Shown one piece after another: positions 5,299-12,515 of a DNA stretch of 14,066 bases (its first letter is position 1; each line of letters opens with the position of its first letter). Made by a program: the position numbers and the translations under genes. The stretch is from Candidatus Gottesmanbacteria bacterium RIFCSPHIGHO2_01_FULL_46_14 (lineage in GTDB: Bacteria; Patescibacteriota; Microgenomatia; UBA10105; UBA927). A model generated the notes under the pieces. It ran no database searches and had not been told where the DNA came from. It saw nothing but the letters and a program-made list of their open reading frames with translations. Location: assembly GCA_001780895.1 (NCBI GenBank), contig MFJJ01000032.1:1-14066 (forward strand). The letters run 5' to 3'.

Positions 5299-5834
5299 GA
5301 TAGTTCCTCCAAGATCTCTTTGCCCTCGGTGTCTTTGGCGGTTTGATAGAGTTTTCCTTGTTGTTCGAGCACGCGTCGTGTGTAGAGGATGCCGTTGAGA
5401 TGATCAGCTTCGTGCTGTATGATTGTTGCAAGAAATCCGGTAAATTTCTCTTCATGCGACGTGCCGGATTCGTCCCGGTATCGCAGGGTTATTTTCTGGG
5501 CACGTTTGACACGACCCCAAATGCCGGGAATTGAAAGGCATCCTTCGAGTTTGTTTTCCCGTTCCGGTACGCCGTCGGTAAGTTCGGGTGATGACTCGAG
5601 AATTTCGGGATTAATGAATACGCGAACGGGAGAATTTTCCCGTGGTTTGGTGACAAAGACACAGGAGGAAACTCCGATTTGTGGTGCCGCAAGTCCCACC
5701 CCTTTAGGATGTATTGTCGCCAAAAGTGTTTTTTTGAGATCGGCAATCAAAAGGGCAAGTTTTTTATCAAACGTCGTGATTTTTTCTGTCGGAGTTGTTA
5801 ATACATCGTGGGGGACATGGATGATCGATTTCAT
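5289..5834 (-). CDS. def: Peptide deformylase
   Basis: This metalloenzyme removes the N-formyl group from new proteins, working downstream of fmt in the same cycle. All three signatures are present: GVGLAAPQIG (45-54), EGCLSIPG (97-104, metal-ligand C99) and QHEADHLNG (140-148, ligands H141 and H145, catalytic E142). Length is 181 aa, a normal bacterial type-I size. The ATG at 5834 overlaps the TGA of the upstream ligase gene (ATGA), so translation is coupled. At its 3' end the TAG is followed by eight T, and the fmt frame starts just before it, overlapping by 10 nt. The Shine-Dalgarno for fmt lies inside the last codons of def. Confidence 0.97.
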   Translation of the reverse strand: MKSIIHVPHDVLTTPTEKITTFDKKLALLIADLKKTLLATIHPKGVGLAAPQIGVSSCVFVTKPRENSPVRVFINPEILESSPELTDGVPERENKLEGCLSIPGIWGRVKRAQKITLRYRDESGTSHEEKFTGFLATIIQHEADHLNGILYTRRVLEQQGKLYQTAKDTEGKEILEELSLP

Positions 5835-7894
5835 TGCGTTAAAGCTTGTTTAAATTCATTATCGTTGGGATCAACGTTCGTAAGATACCCGGTTATGATA
5901 GATTTGGCAAGTTCTGACTGCTTTATTTGATTATAAAAGACATGAAGCGCCCAGTAGGCATCGCGATAGTTAGATTTGATGGTAACTGCAGTTTTGAGAA
6001 GTTCAATTGCCCGGTCAGTGTTCCCGTCTTGGCCATATAAAACCGCGAGGTTATAGAGAATTTTCGGGTCATTGGGAGAGAGTGTGTGCGCTTTCTCGAG
6101 TGCGGTAATGGCTGCCTTGATAAACGTGGGATCAAACGGCGTGAACGAATAGAGAATTTTTGTCCGTGTTTTCCAAAAGTTTACATTTGCCGGTTCGGTC
6201 CGGATGGCCGCGTCATTTTCCTTGATGCTTTCGCGGGCCAGGGCTGCTGCCGTCGTTGCATCCCGATTTTCGATCGCGAGACTTGTGAGGATTGATAACG
6301 TGCTCGATGCCTCGTCGTGGTAGAGGGGTTCAGTGGGATTGATAGCAATTGCCTGCGAAAGAGCGGCACGTGACGCTTCATATTGCCCCAGACGCGCTCC
6401 CCGATATCCTTTGGCAAACAGAATATCTGCCCACCACATGCGCCCAAGGATGACGAGGAGAATAATACTGATAACGGAGGCAACCCACATGGTAAATCGA
6501 GGAAGGCGAAGTGATTTGTTGTAGTACGTTTTTCCGTTTGCCAGTATCATCGCCGGAAACAGGAAAAAGAAGAGCTGCAGGATGACGACGGAAAACCCAA
6601 AAAAATTGGTCACTAAGATCGAAACCCACCCTGCAAAAAGGGCAATATGTAAAGTACTAATTTCTAATTGACCTAATTGATCTAATTTGGATTTAGAACT
6701 TTGGATTTGTTTAGAAATTAGAAATTCGGATTTAGAAATTTTGATAAACCAAATGATAAATGCGCCAATAATGAGCAGGTAACTTCCAAGTCCAAACACA
6801 CCAGTCGTGGTGAGGTAATTGAGGTATTCGTTGTGCGCTTTGTTATAGAGGAAATCCCATTCGCTCGTGAGGTTATGTTTTTTTGGCCGGTATTGGTAGA
6901 AAGCAAACGCGAATGTTTCCGTTCCCGTGCCAACGAGCATCGTTTTAACAGAACTTTTCCATGCGGTAACGGCTCCTTGCCAGACGTATTTTCGAATGGT
7001 GCCCGATTCCGTGCCGCCAAATTCCAGAAGAGGAGCGGTATAGGCAGACGGCGTTGCCTCTGTGGTAGGAGTGGTAGAAGGTGTCGGTCTTAGCCATCGA
7101 TCAATGGAATCAATGGAGGTGCCATTGAAAAATACCAACATGACAAATGACACATGACAAATCACAAAAGGAATTTTAAGGCTTAGCCTTGAACGTGTAC
7201 GGAGCAGCAGTATGCCCCAAAAAAAAGCGTCTGCGGCGGCAAATCCCACAAGGCCGGATCGAGAACGCGTAAAGAGAAGAACCGCAAAAAAAAGTACTGA
7301 TAATCCGGCCCAGTAAACTTTTTTGAGCGAAAATCCGAACGCTATCGGTATCAGGGCAACCAGGTATGCGCCGAGCCAATTGGGTTGGCCGAGTGTCGAG
7401 AATACCCGATTTTGCACGTCCTGTACCCAGAGGTTTTTATCAATCCCAAGTCGTTCGAGTACTCCATAGATAGCAACAACGGCGCCGGAGGCAAGCGTTC
7501 CCATAAGAAGCGGCAAAACGGTAATACTATTGGATACGAAGGCGTAGTAGAGAAGAATGTAGGAAATGACCGACCACATGCCGCCATTAAATCGGGAGTA
7601 GTATCCAAACCATGATACGTGATGATCGATCGAAAACAGAGCGCTAACCAGTTGAGAAACAAAAAAGAGCACGATCGGGATATCCAACGGCGTTTTTGCG
7701 ATGCGGATCTCACGGTCATTGATCATTTTAACGATCCACGCACCCACAATAACGACCGTTAAGGCATACGTCACCATCATTTTGTTGTATTCAAACAGTT
7801 CGTAGTTCCAGGGAGTCAGAAGCAGGGGGACGAGGGTAAAAATGAGAATAAACCCAGTGCGGATAATCCGTGTACACCAAACAGACACGTTCAT
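5831..7894 (-). CDS. O-antigen ligase/polymerase-like membrane protein with TPR tail
   Basis: This 687-aa polytopic membrane protein of the Wzy/WaaL (O-antigen ligase) group would join or polymerise lipid-linked glycans at the outer face of the membrane. About ten hydrophobic segments span 12-250 and 365-490. RSRSG (210-214) and the AHNEYLNYL motif in an outer loop (353-361), with its conserved His, are family marks. From about 495 to 680 the protein is helical with tetratricopeptide-like repeats (YEASRAALSQAIAINP; YNLAVLYGQDGNTDRAIELL). The loop at 258-300 is Thr/Pro-rich. I take ATG 7894 and not the longer frame to 8005, because TGG-TATACT lies 6 nt upstream and the longer version would run over the divergent gene's promoter and start. 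Two AT-rich repetitive stretches lie in frame within it. It is first in a unit with def and fmt. Confidence 0.85.
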   Translation of the reverse strand: MNVSVWCTRIIRTGFILIFTLVPLLLTPWNYELFEYNKMMVTYALTVVIVGAWIVKMINDREIRIAKTPLDIPIVLFFVSQLVSALFSIDHHVSWFGYYSRFNGGMWSVISYILLYYAFVSNSITVLPLLMGTLASGAVVAIYGVLERLGIDKNLWVQDVQNRVFSTLGQPNWLGAYLVALIPIAFGFSLKKVYWAGLSVLFFAVLLFTRSRSGLVGFAAADAFFWGILLLRTRSRLSLKIPFVICHVSFVMLVFFNGTSIDSIDRWLRPTPSTTPTTEATPSAYTAPLLEFGGTESGTIRKYVWQGAVTAWKSSVKTMLVGTGTETFAFAFYQYRPKKHNLTSEWDFLYNKAHNEYLNYLTTTGVFGLGSYLLIIGAFIIWFIKISKSEFLISKQIQSSKSKLDQLGQLEISTLHIALFAGWVSILVTNFFGFSVVILQLFFFLFPAMILANGKTYYNKSLRLPRFTMWVASVISIILLVILGRMWWADILFAKGYRGARLGQYEASRAALSQAIAINPTEPLYHDEASSTLSILTSLAIENRDATTAAALARESIKENDAAIRTEPANVNFWKTRTKILYSFTPFDPTFIKAAITALEKAHTLSPNDPKILYNLAVLYGQDGNTDRAIELLKTAVTIKSNYRDAYWALHVFYNQIKQSELAKSIITGYLTNVDPNDNEFKQALTQ
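6657..6741 (-). repeat. AT-rich degenerate repeat inside the ligase gene
   Basis: The stretch is built of short related units (AATTTCTAA, TTCTAAATCC, ATCAATTAG, GTCAATTAG) and is much richer in A+T than the flanking coding DNA. It stays in frame and encodes a Ser/Lys/Gln/Leu-rich cytoplasmic-type linker at about residues 385-413, between two membrane helices. It looks like an inserted repeat tolerated in a loop. Confidence 0.6.
7138..7170 (-). repeat. Short ATGACAAATG-type repeat inside the ligase gene
   Basis: CATGACAAATGACACATGACAA-like units (plus strand: ATGACAAATG, ACACATGACAAATCACAAA) are repeated about three times with small changes. In frame they encode residues about 242-253 of the ligase, a hydrophobic segment. 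It is the second low-complexity stretch in the same gene. Confidence 0.45.
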
Positions 7895-7900
7895 GAAAAA

Positions 7901-7909
7901 AGTATACCA
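7901..7909 (-). promoter_or_regulatory. Extended -10 of the ligase-def-fmt operon
   Basis: Minus strand TGG-TATACT ends 6 nt before the ATG at 7894 (TATACT-TTTTTC-ATG). With initiation about 7 nt after the -10, the mRNA would begin at or next to the A of the start codon. No Shine-Dalgarno is present. No -35 at normal spacing is seen (a TTGCAA stands at 14 nt). Confidence 0.6.
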
Positions 7910-7928
7910 CAGTCGCCTGTTTGCAAAT

Positions 7929-7937
7929 TGATATACT
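7929..7937 (+). promoter_or_regulatory. Extended -10 of the DUF4258/DUF2283 pair
   Basis: Plus strand TGA-TATACT ends 6 nt before the ATG at 7944, the same geometry as the divergent ligase promoter 28 nt away. This selects the second of the two ATGs (7941 and 7944) as the start of a leaderless mRNA. Confidence 0.55.
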
Positions 7938-7943
7938 GAAATG

Positions 7944-8201
7944 ATGAAGATACGGTATACCAAACACGCTGCGTTAGAAAAGCTCGCGATACTCGAGCAA
8001 CACAATTTTGTCGTGACCCGTCGACAAATACGCGAGATTATTTTCCGTCCAGATCACCAAGAACCAGGAAAACACCCATTTCAGTTTATAGCCTCAAAAC
8101 AGGTAGACGAACGCCATATTCTTCGAGTTGTGTATCGAAAAGATGATGATATAATCATCGTGATCACATTCTATCCAGCAGAGATAGGAAGATATTACTA
8201 A
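7944..8201 (+). CDS. DUF4258 protein, likely RelE/ParE-fold toxin-like
   Basis: This protein of 85 aa is one of the small DUF4258 proteins. The recognisable parts are MKIRYTKHAALEKL at the start, HILRVVYRKDDD near 58-69 and IVITFYPAEIGRYY at the end. That end matches the family's closing strand, typically '(V)VTxYPxxxxRY'. The fold is believed to resemble the RelE/BrnT-type ribonuclease toxins, so an RNA-cleaving toxin is possible but not shown. I chose the ATG at 7944 (the second of ATGATG) because it lies 6 nt from an extended -10. It is followed after 3 nt by a DUF2283 gene, a pairing seen often in small genomes. Both proteins of the pair begin MKIRY. Confidence 0.75.
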   Translation: MKIRYTKHAALEKLAILEQHNFVVTRRQIREIIFRPDHQEPGKHPFQFIASKQVDERHILRVVYRKDDDIIIVITFYPAEIGRYY

Positions 8202-8204
8202 TGT

Positions 8205-8414
8205 ATGAAAATACGATACGAACCAGAAGATGATGTCATGATGATTGAGTTTAACAAAAAACCGATTGACTATGCTGAACAGTCGGGCGATCTTATTATG
8301 CATTTTTCGCCAAAAGGTGAAGCAGTTTTACTTGAAATTCTTAACGCATCAGATTTTCTCAAAGAAACGTCGCGTGCACTTCCTCCAAAGATACGTCAGG
8401 CGGTCTTTGCATAA
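8205..8414 (+). CDS. DUF2283 protein, likely partner of the DUF4258 protein
   Basis: This protein of 69 aa belongs to the DUF2283 family. MKIRYEPEDDVMMIEF leads into the typical strand pattern, GDLIMHFSPKGEAVLLEILNAS (about 28-49) is the family core, and the helical tail ends in ALPPKIRQAVFA. It starts 3 nt after the DUF4258 stop, so the two are co-translated. In this arrangement it would be the antitoxin-like partner, but it has no obvious DNA-binding domain. No independent promoter is seen. The mreB promoter lies directly after its stop codon. Confidence 0.75.
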   Translation: MKIRYEPEDDVMMIEFNKKPIDYAEQSGDLIMHFSPKGEAVLLEILNASDFLKETSRALPPKIRQAVFA

Positions 8415-8436
8415 GGATACTTCAGGTTTTTCAATG

Positions 8437-8445
8437 TGCTAAAAT
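8437..8445 (+). promoter_or_regulatory. Extended -10 of mreB
   Basis: Plus strand TGC-TAAAAT ends 9 nt before the mreB ATG at 8455. Initiation would leave a leader of only about 2-3 nt. No Shine-Dalgarno stands between them. Confidence 0.55.
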
Positions 8446-8454
8446 GGCCACACA

Positions 8455-9510
8455 ATGTTCGATTTCTTCTTTGGATTACTTTCCCATGATTTAGGCATTG
8501 ATTTAGGGACGGCAAATACACTCGTCTATGTTAAGGGTAAAGGCATTGTGATCCGTGAACCCTCGGTTGTTGCCCGGCACAGAAAAACCAAAGAAATCGT
8601 AGCAATCGGTCGCGAGGCCAAACGGATGCTCGGAAAAACTCCCCAGACCATCGAAGCATTCCGTCCGCTCAAAGACGGCGTTATCGCGGATTTTGATGCT
8701 GCAGCAGCCATGCTTACCCATTATATCAAGCTCGTTCATGAACAACCGAAGCGTCCGGGGTTCCCACGCGTCCCGCGGCCAAAAGTCGTTATCGGGATTC
8801 CCTCGGGTGTTACCGAAGTCGAACGTCGGGCAGTCTCAGAAGCGGCGATTATGGCTGGCGCCCGGGAAGCGATTCTGATTGAAGAGCCGATGGCAGCGGC
8901 AATTGGTGCGGGGCTCCCCATTGAGGAAAGCAACGGGAGTTTTATCTGTGATATTGGCGGGGGGACGAGCGAGATCGCTGTTCTTTCTCTTGGCGGTATC
9001 GTCGTTAACCGTAGTATCCGGATTGCCGGCGATGAGATGGATGAGGCGATCACGAGTTTTATGAGGCTTAAATATTCCCTGCTCATTGGTGAACAAACGG
9101 CCGAGGCAGTCAAGCTTGCCGTCGGCAGCGCATTTCCCATCGATAAGACCGATCGGGTCACGGTTGTTCGCGGCCGCGATATAGAAACGGGGCTCCCCAA
9201 AACCGTCCGCGTCAGTGAAACCGAAATCCGCGAGGCGATCTCATCGGTCGTTTCTGAAATAATCGAAGGAATTTCTGAGACGATTGAAGAAACCCCGCCC
9301 GAGCTTGTTGGTGACATTATCGAGCACGGCATCGTGTTGGCTGGCGGCGGAGCCCTTATCGGCGGTATAGATAAGCGGATAGCTACCGAGATGAAAATGC
9401 CCGTTTGGATCACCGACGATCCGCAGACAGCCGTCGTCCGGGGATGCGGAAAACTTCTCGATGATTTGGAGCTTTTGCGAAAAGTCAAAGTCGCAGCAAG
9501 AAAAGTATGA
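8455..9510 (+). CDS. mreB: Rod-shape-determining protein MreB
   Basis: This bacterial actin of 351 aa polymerises under the membrane and guides the wall-elongation machine. The N-terminal hydrophobic MFDFFFGLL is the membrane-binding helix. DLGTANT (16-22) is phosphate loop 1, CDIGGGTSEIAV from 165 is phosphate loop 2, and GIVLAGGGALIGG from 292 is the adenosine motif. Length and motifs are complete, so it should be functional. It opens a plus-strand unit that continues with a PAP2-like protein (ATGA overlap), PBP2, an acyltransferase and a glycosyltransferase. The usual mreC and mreD do not follow. The gene has a -10 but no Shine-Dalgarno, and its G+C content is a little higher than its surroundings. 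Confidence 0.98.
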   Translation: MFDFFFGLLSHDLGIDLGTANTLVYVKGKGIVIREPSVVARHRKTKEIVAIGREAKRMLGKTPQTIEAFRPLKDGVIADFDAAAAMLTHYIKLVHEQPKRPGFPRVPRPKVVIGIPSGVTEVERRAVSEAAIMAGAREAILIEEPMAAAIGAGLPIEESNGSFICDIGGGTSEIAVLSLGGIVVNRSIRIAGDEMDEAITSFMRLKYSLLIGEQTAEAVKLAVGSAFPIDKTDRVTVVRGRDIETGLPKTVRVSETEIREAISSVVSEIIEGISETIEETPPELVGDIIEHGIVLAGGGALIGGIDKRIATEMKMPVWITDDPQTAVVRGCGKLLDDLELLRKVKVAARKV

Positions 9511-10064
9511 CAAGATTGGCACATCTGGTCTCGAAGATTTTTGAGCCGATGATCGTATTAAGCGCACTGATTGTCGTCGGAACGATTCATGAGGGACTAT
9601 CGGTACAATTTCTTTTTTTTGTATTTTTCGTGATGATTGTTCCTGCTCTTATTCTTCGAATATGGTATGTCAAGAAAAAGGGGATCGACTGGGACATTCG
9701 AGATCGGAAAAAACGAATCCTGCCGCTGTTTATTTTACTTCTCCTTACTACTATCGACGTACTCCTTGTACGGTTTTGGCATAGTGCTTTTTTGACCGAT
9801 GTGTTTGTGCTTTTTTTTGTTTGGAGCGTCGGCTATTTTCTTATTACGCTCGTTTGGAAAATATCAGGACACACGAGCGTGATAACGCTTGCCTCACTTT
9901 TGTTTATTACGTGGTATGGAGGGAGTGTCTGGCCGATTCTTTTGACGATTCCAGCTGTAGTATGGGCACGGGTTGTTGGGAAAAACCATACGCTTTCTCA
10001 GGCGATAGGAGGAACATTGTATTCGTTCGGCGTTTATGAAATTTGGCAAAGCATTCTCCGATAG
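9507..10064 (+). CDS. PAP2-like integral membrane protein
   Basis: This polytopic membrane protein of 185 aa has about six hydrophobic segments. DRKKRILPL (66-74), SGHTS (120-124, with H122) and WARVVGKNHTLSQAIGG (153-169, with R155 and H161) match the order of the three PAP2 phosphatase motifs (KxxxxxxRP, PSGH, SRxxxxxHxxxD). The last Asp is replaced by Gln and the first motif is loose, so catalysis is uncertain. If active, it could dephosphorylate a lipid pyrophosphate such as undecaprenyl-PP, which would fit a wall-synthesis operon. It stands where mreC and mreD are expected, but it does not look like MreD. Its ATG overlaps the mreB stop, and its 3' end overlaps the PBP2 start by 29 nt. 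Confidence 0.65.
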   Translation: MTRLAHLVSKIFEPMIVLSALIVVGTIHEGLSVQFLFFVFFVMIVPALILRIWYVKKKGIDWDIRDRKKRILPLFILLLLTTIDVLLVRFWHSAFLTDVFVLFFVWSVGYFLITLVWKISGHTSVITLASLLFITWYGGSVWPILLTIPAVVWARVVGKNHTLSQAIGGTLYSFGVYEIWQSILR

Positions 10065-11682
10065 TGTCATCATCGGGCAGTCCCAACGCTCGCGGTCGCC
10101 TCGGGAGCGGGATCCGGGTTGGTGGTTAGGGAAAGGCCGGGCACTGCTGTTTGCCTCTGTTCTTTGTCTCTCGTCGTTTATCCTTCTCTGGCGGCTGTTC
10201 CGTTTGACGATTATTGACGGATTTGGCTATCGAACCCTTGCCGACAGCAATCGGACCCGCGAGATTATTGCCCATGCGCCGCGGGGGATATTTGTCGACC
10301 GAACCGGAAAGCCATTGGTACAAAATGAAGTCACCACTCGCCAAAATGGTCCCTATGCAGAAATTGATTACAACAGAGAGTATCCATTCGGAGAAGCACT
10401 TGCCCATGTGTTGGGATATACCGGAGAAGTGACGAAAGAGGAGCTTAGGGACGAGTATTATTCGCTTCGCCGATATTTACCCGGCGATCGAATAGGCAGA
10501 ATGGGAGCTGAGGCGGTATTTGAAGAAAAACTCCACGGCCGGGATGGACGGGAATTGGTGGAGGTAGACGCAGCTGGTCAGAAGGTTCGGATGCTCGGGA
10601 CGGTGGAAGCAATACCCGGTGAAACCGTGATGCTGTCATTGGATGGAACACTTTCCCAGGTTGTCGCGGCGTCTTTCCCTGCGGGTGGAAAAGGAGCAGT
10701 TGTCGTGAGTAATCCGCAAACCGGAGAACTATTGGCGCTCTATTCGAGCCCGAGTTTTAATCCGAACGGGTTTACCCTTGGTCAAACCCCGGACCAATAC
10801 GAAACGCTCTTGACGAATCCCGATAAACCCATGTTTTTTCGTGCTATCGGCGGGGTCTATCCGCCCGGATCAACCTTCAAGCTCGTGACTGCCGTTGCCG
10901 CACTTGAGGAGGAAGCGGTGAGTGCAGATACCCAGATAGAAGATATTGGGGTTATCAAAATCGGTGTATCGAGCTATCCCAATTGGTTTTTCTTGCAGTA
11001 TGGCAAAACAGAAGGGCTTGTTGATATTGTTCACGCGCTCCAGAGAAGTAATGACATTTATTTTTATAAAGCAGGGGAGGCGGTTGGTATCCAAAAGCTT
11101 GGAGTGTGGGCAAGAAAAATGGGTGTGGGTGCGCCGTTGGGCATTGAAATTGCTGGCGAAGCCGGCGGGCTTATGCCCGACGCAGCGTGGAAAAAAGAAC
11201 GGTTTACGAGTCCCGCTGATTTAGAAGCGCGCAATCAATTGTGGTTTTTAGGAGATACCTATCACGTCGCCATCGGACAGGGATATCTCCTGACGACCCC
11301 TCTCCAAGTCAACACCTGGACCAACGTTATCGCCAACGGTGGAAATGTTTGTCGTCCAACGATAAAAAAGTCCCCGAGCGATTGCAGAGAGGTTGGGATA
11401 AAAAAGGAAACGATTCAATTAATCACCGAGGGCATGATAAAAGCGTGTGAGCTGGGTGGGACCGGGTGGCCGTTATTTGGGTTTTCTGTCCCGATTGCGT
11501 GTAAAACCGGTACCGCAGAATTCGGAGATCCGGAGAGTAAACCCCATGCATGGTTTACGGCATTTGGCCCCCCACAGTCGCCGGAAATTTCTGTAACTGT
11601 CTTAGTCGAAGGCACGGGAGAAGGCAGCGACGTCGCTGCTCCCATCGCCAAAAAAATCCTAGAGGAGTGGTTCCGACGCTAA
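10036..11682 (+). CDS. mrdA: Penicillin-binding protein 2 (elongasome transpeptidase)
   Basis: This class-B penicillin-binding protein cross-links peptidoglycan during elongation. It has a cytoplasmic basic N-terminus and one membrane helix (36-58). A dimerisation domain follows with RGIFVDRTGKPL (83-94) and GYTGEVTKEEL. The transpeptidase motifs are STFK (279-282, nucleophile S279), SND (338-340) and KTG (490-492). Length is 548 aa, slightly short for the family. Position right after mreB and one membrane gene supports PBP2 over PBP3/FtsI. The start overlaps the previous gene by 29 nt. AGGAGGAAC lies about 20 nt upstream, too far for a standard Shine-Dalgarno, and a GTG codon near 10063 is an alternative. 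No rodA follows directly. Confidence 0.93.
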   Translation: MKFGKAFSDSVIIGQSQRSRSPRERDPGWWLGKGRALLFASVLCLSSFILLWRLFRLTIIDGFGYRTLADSNRTREIIAHAPRGIFVDRTGKPLVQNEVTTRQNGPYAEIDYNREYPFGEALAHVLGYTGEVTKEELRDEYYSLRRYLPGDRIGRMGAEAVFEEKLHGRDGRELVEVDAAGQKVRMLGTVEAIPGETVMLSLDGTLSQVVAASFPAGGKGAVVVSNPQTGELLALYSSPSFNPNGFTLGQTPDQYETLLTNPDKPMFFRAIGGVYPPGSTFKLVTAVAALEEEAVSADTQIEDIGVIKIGVSSYPNWFFLQYGKTEGLVDIVHALQRSNDIYFYKAGEAVGIQKLGVWARKMGVGAPLGIEIAGEAGGLMPDAAWKKERFTSPADLEARNQLWFLGDTYHVAIGQGYLLTTPLQVNTWTNVIANGGNVCRPTIKKSPSDCREVGIKKETIQLITEGMIKACELGGTGWPLFGFSVPIACKTGTAEFGDPESKPHAWFTAFGPPQSPEISVTVLVEGTGEGSDVAAPIAKKILEEWFRR

Positions 11683-11689
11683 AATAAGC

Positions 11690-11695
11690 TACACT
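11690..11695 (+). promoter_or_regulatory. Possible -10 of the acyltransferase-glycosyltransferase pair
   Basis: TACACT lies in the 20-nt gap after PBP2 and ends 7 nt before the ATG at 11703. There is no Shine-Dalgarno, so a leaderless start is likely, although read-through from PBP2 is equally possible. Confidence 0.35.
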
Positions 11696-11702
11696 ATTGT
11701 TT

Positions 11703-12512
11703 ATGTCAGAACACAAAGAGCCATCACCAGGTTTATATCTGGACGCGTTGTTCCGTTCATATCGACAAAAACGATCATTTGCCGATGCTGCAAGAGATGT
11801 CTATCTGGCAGAAACATCACGCGTCGTAGTTGGCAGGGAGCTCATTCCTCACTCCGGGCCATTTCTTGCTGTGGCCAATCACTTTGCACGATTTGATAAT
11901 CCTCTCGATAAAACCGGCAGGTTCAAAATGCAAGATATTTTTGCTTCTATGGGAGCTGTGGCTGAGCTTGTCAAGAAACAAGTTGGAGAAGAAACCCCGG
12001 TAGTGTGGACTCCCTCTATGGTTCCTCGACCCGAAGCAGTCCTTCCTCAAAATGCATCTGCTAGAGATGTACTTGATTGGATGGTAGGCGGGAAGGCGTC
12101 ACTCGCAGCGGCAAATCTTGGAAGAGAAGTGTTTCTGCAGGCTTTTAAACACGACCCGAATATGATTCCATTGCCATTCGAGGATAGAGACAAGATACCG
12201 TTTTTTATGGCCTTACGACATAAGCTTTCCCAGGGGGCAGTGGTCGGAATATTTCCGGAAGGGGATGTTTCGTATGTCCTTGAGCCCGCTCAACCCGGGA
12301 TGGCAATTCTTGCAGCACGAGCACGGGTTCCTACCGTGCCCTTTGCTATTTATAGAGACGGAAACACACTCAATGTTCATGTCGCAGATCCCATTGAGCC
12401 ACCAACGTCAATTAAGCAACGGGATGCATTTACTCATCATATTATGAAAACGATTGCAAACATGCTTCCGCAAAATCTTCGCGGTTATTATGATGAAAAA
12501 GGACATGCATAA
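11703..12512 (+). CDS. PlsC-type 1-acyl-glycerol-3-phosphate acyltransferase family protein
   Basis: This 269-aa protein belongs to the LPLAT/PlsC family, which moves acyl chains onto glycerophospholipid-type acceptors at the inner membrane face. Motif I is NHFARFD (59-65), an exact NHx4D catalytic box. Motif III is FPEG at 184-187, followed by VPTVPFAIYRDG, the motif IV-like strand. Between them is a long variable region (about 66-150) without close match to E. coli PlsC, so the acceptor is unknown. I chose the ATG at 11703 over the TTG at 11697 because of the -10-like TACACT 7 nt upstream. The next gene, a GT4 glycosyltransferase, starts 3 nt after its stop, so the pair probably acts on the same membrane lipid, such as a glycolipid. 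Confidence 0.82.
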   Translation: MSEHKEPSPGLYLDALFRSYRQKRSFADAARDVYLAETSRVVVGRELIPHSGPFLAVANHFARFDNPLDKTGRFKMQDIFASMGAVAELVKKQVGEETPVVWTPSMVPRPEAVLPQNASARDVLDWMVGGKASLAAANLGREVFLQAFKHDPNMIPLPFEDRDKIPFFMALRHKLSQGAVVGIFPEGDVSYVLEPAQPGMAILAARARVPTVPFAIYRDGNTLNVHVADPIEPPTSIKQRDAFTHHIMKTIANMLPQNLRGYYDEKGHA

Positions 12513-12515
12513 AAA

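Noticed and set aside
7895..8005. 37-residue N-terminal extension of the ligase
   Set aside because: It would cover the divergent DUF4258 promoter and start, adds no family sequence, and lies upstream of a well-placed -10 for ATG 7894.
8736..9524. 262-aa open frame antisense to mreB
   Set aside because: Its Ser/Ile/Arg-rich translation is the usual shadow of a GC-rich gene in the opposite frame; mreB is unmistakable.
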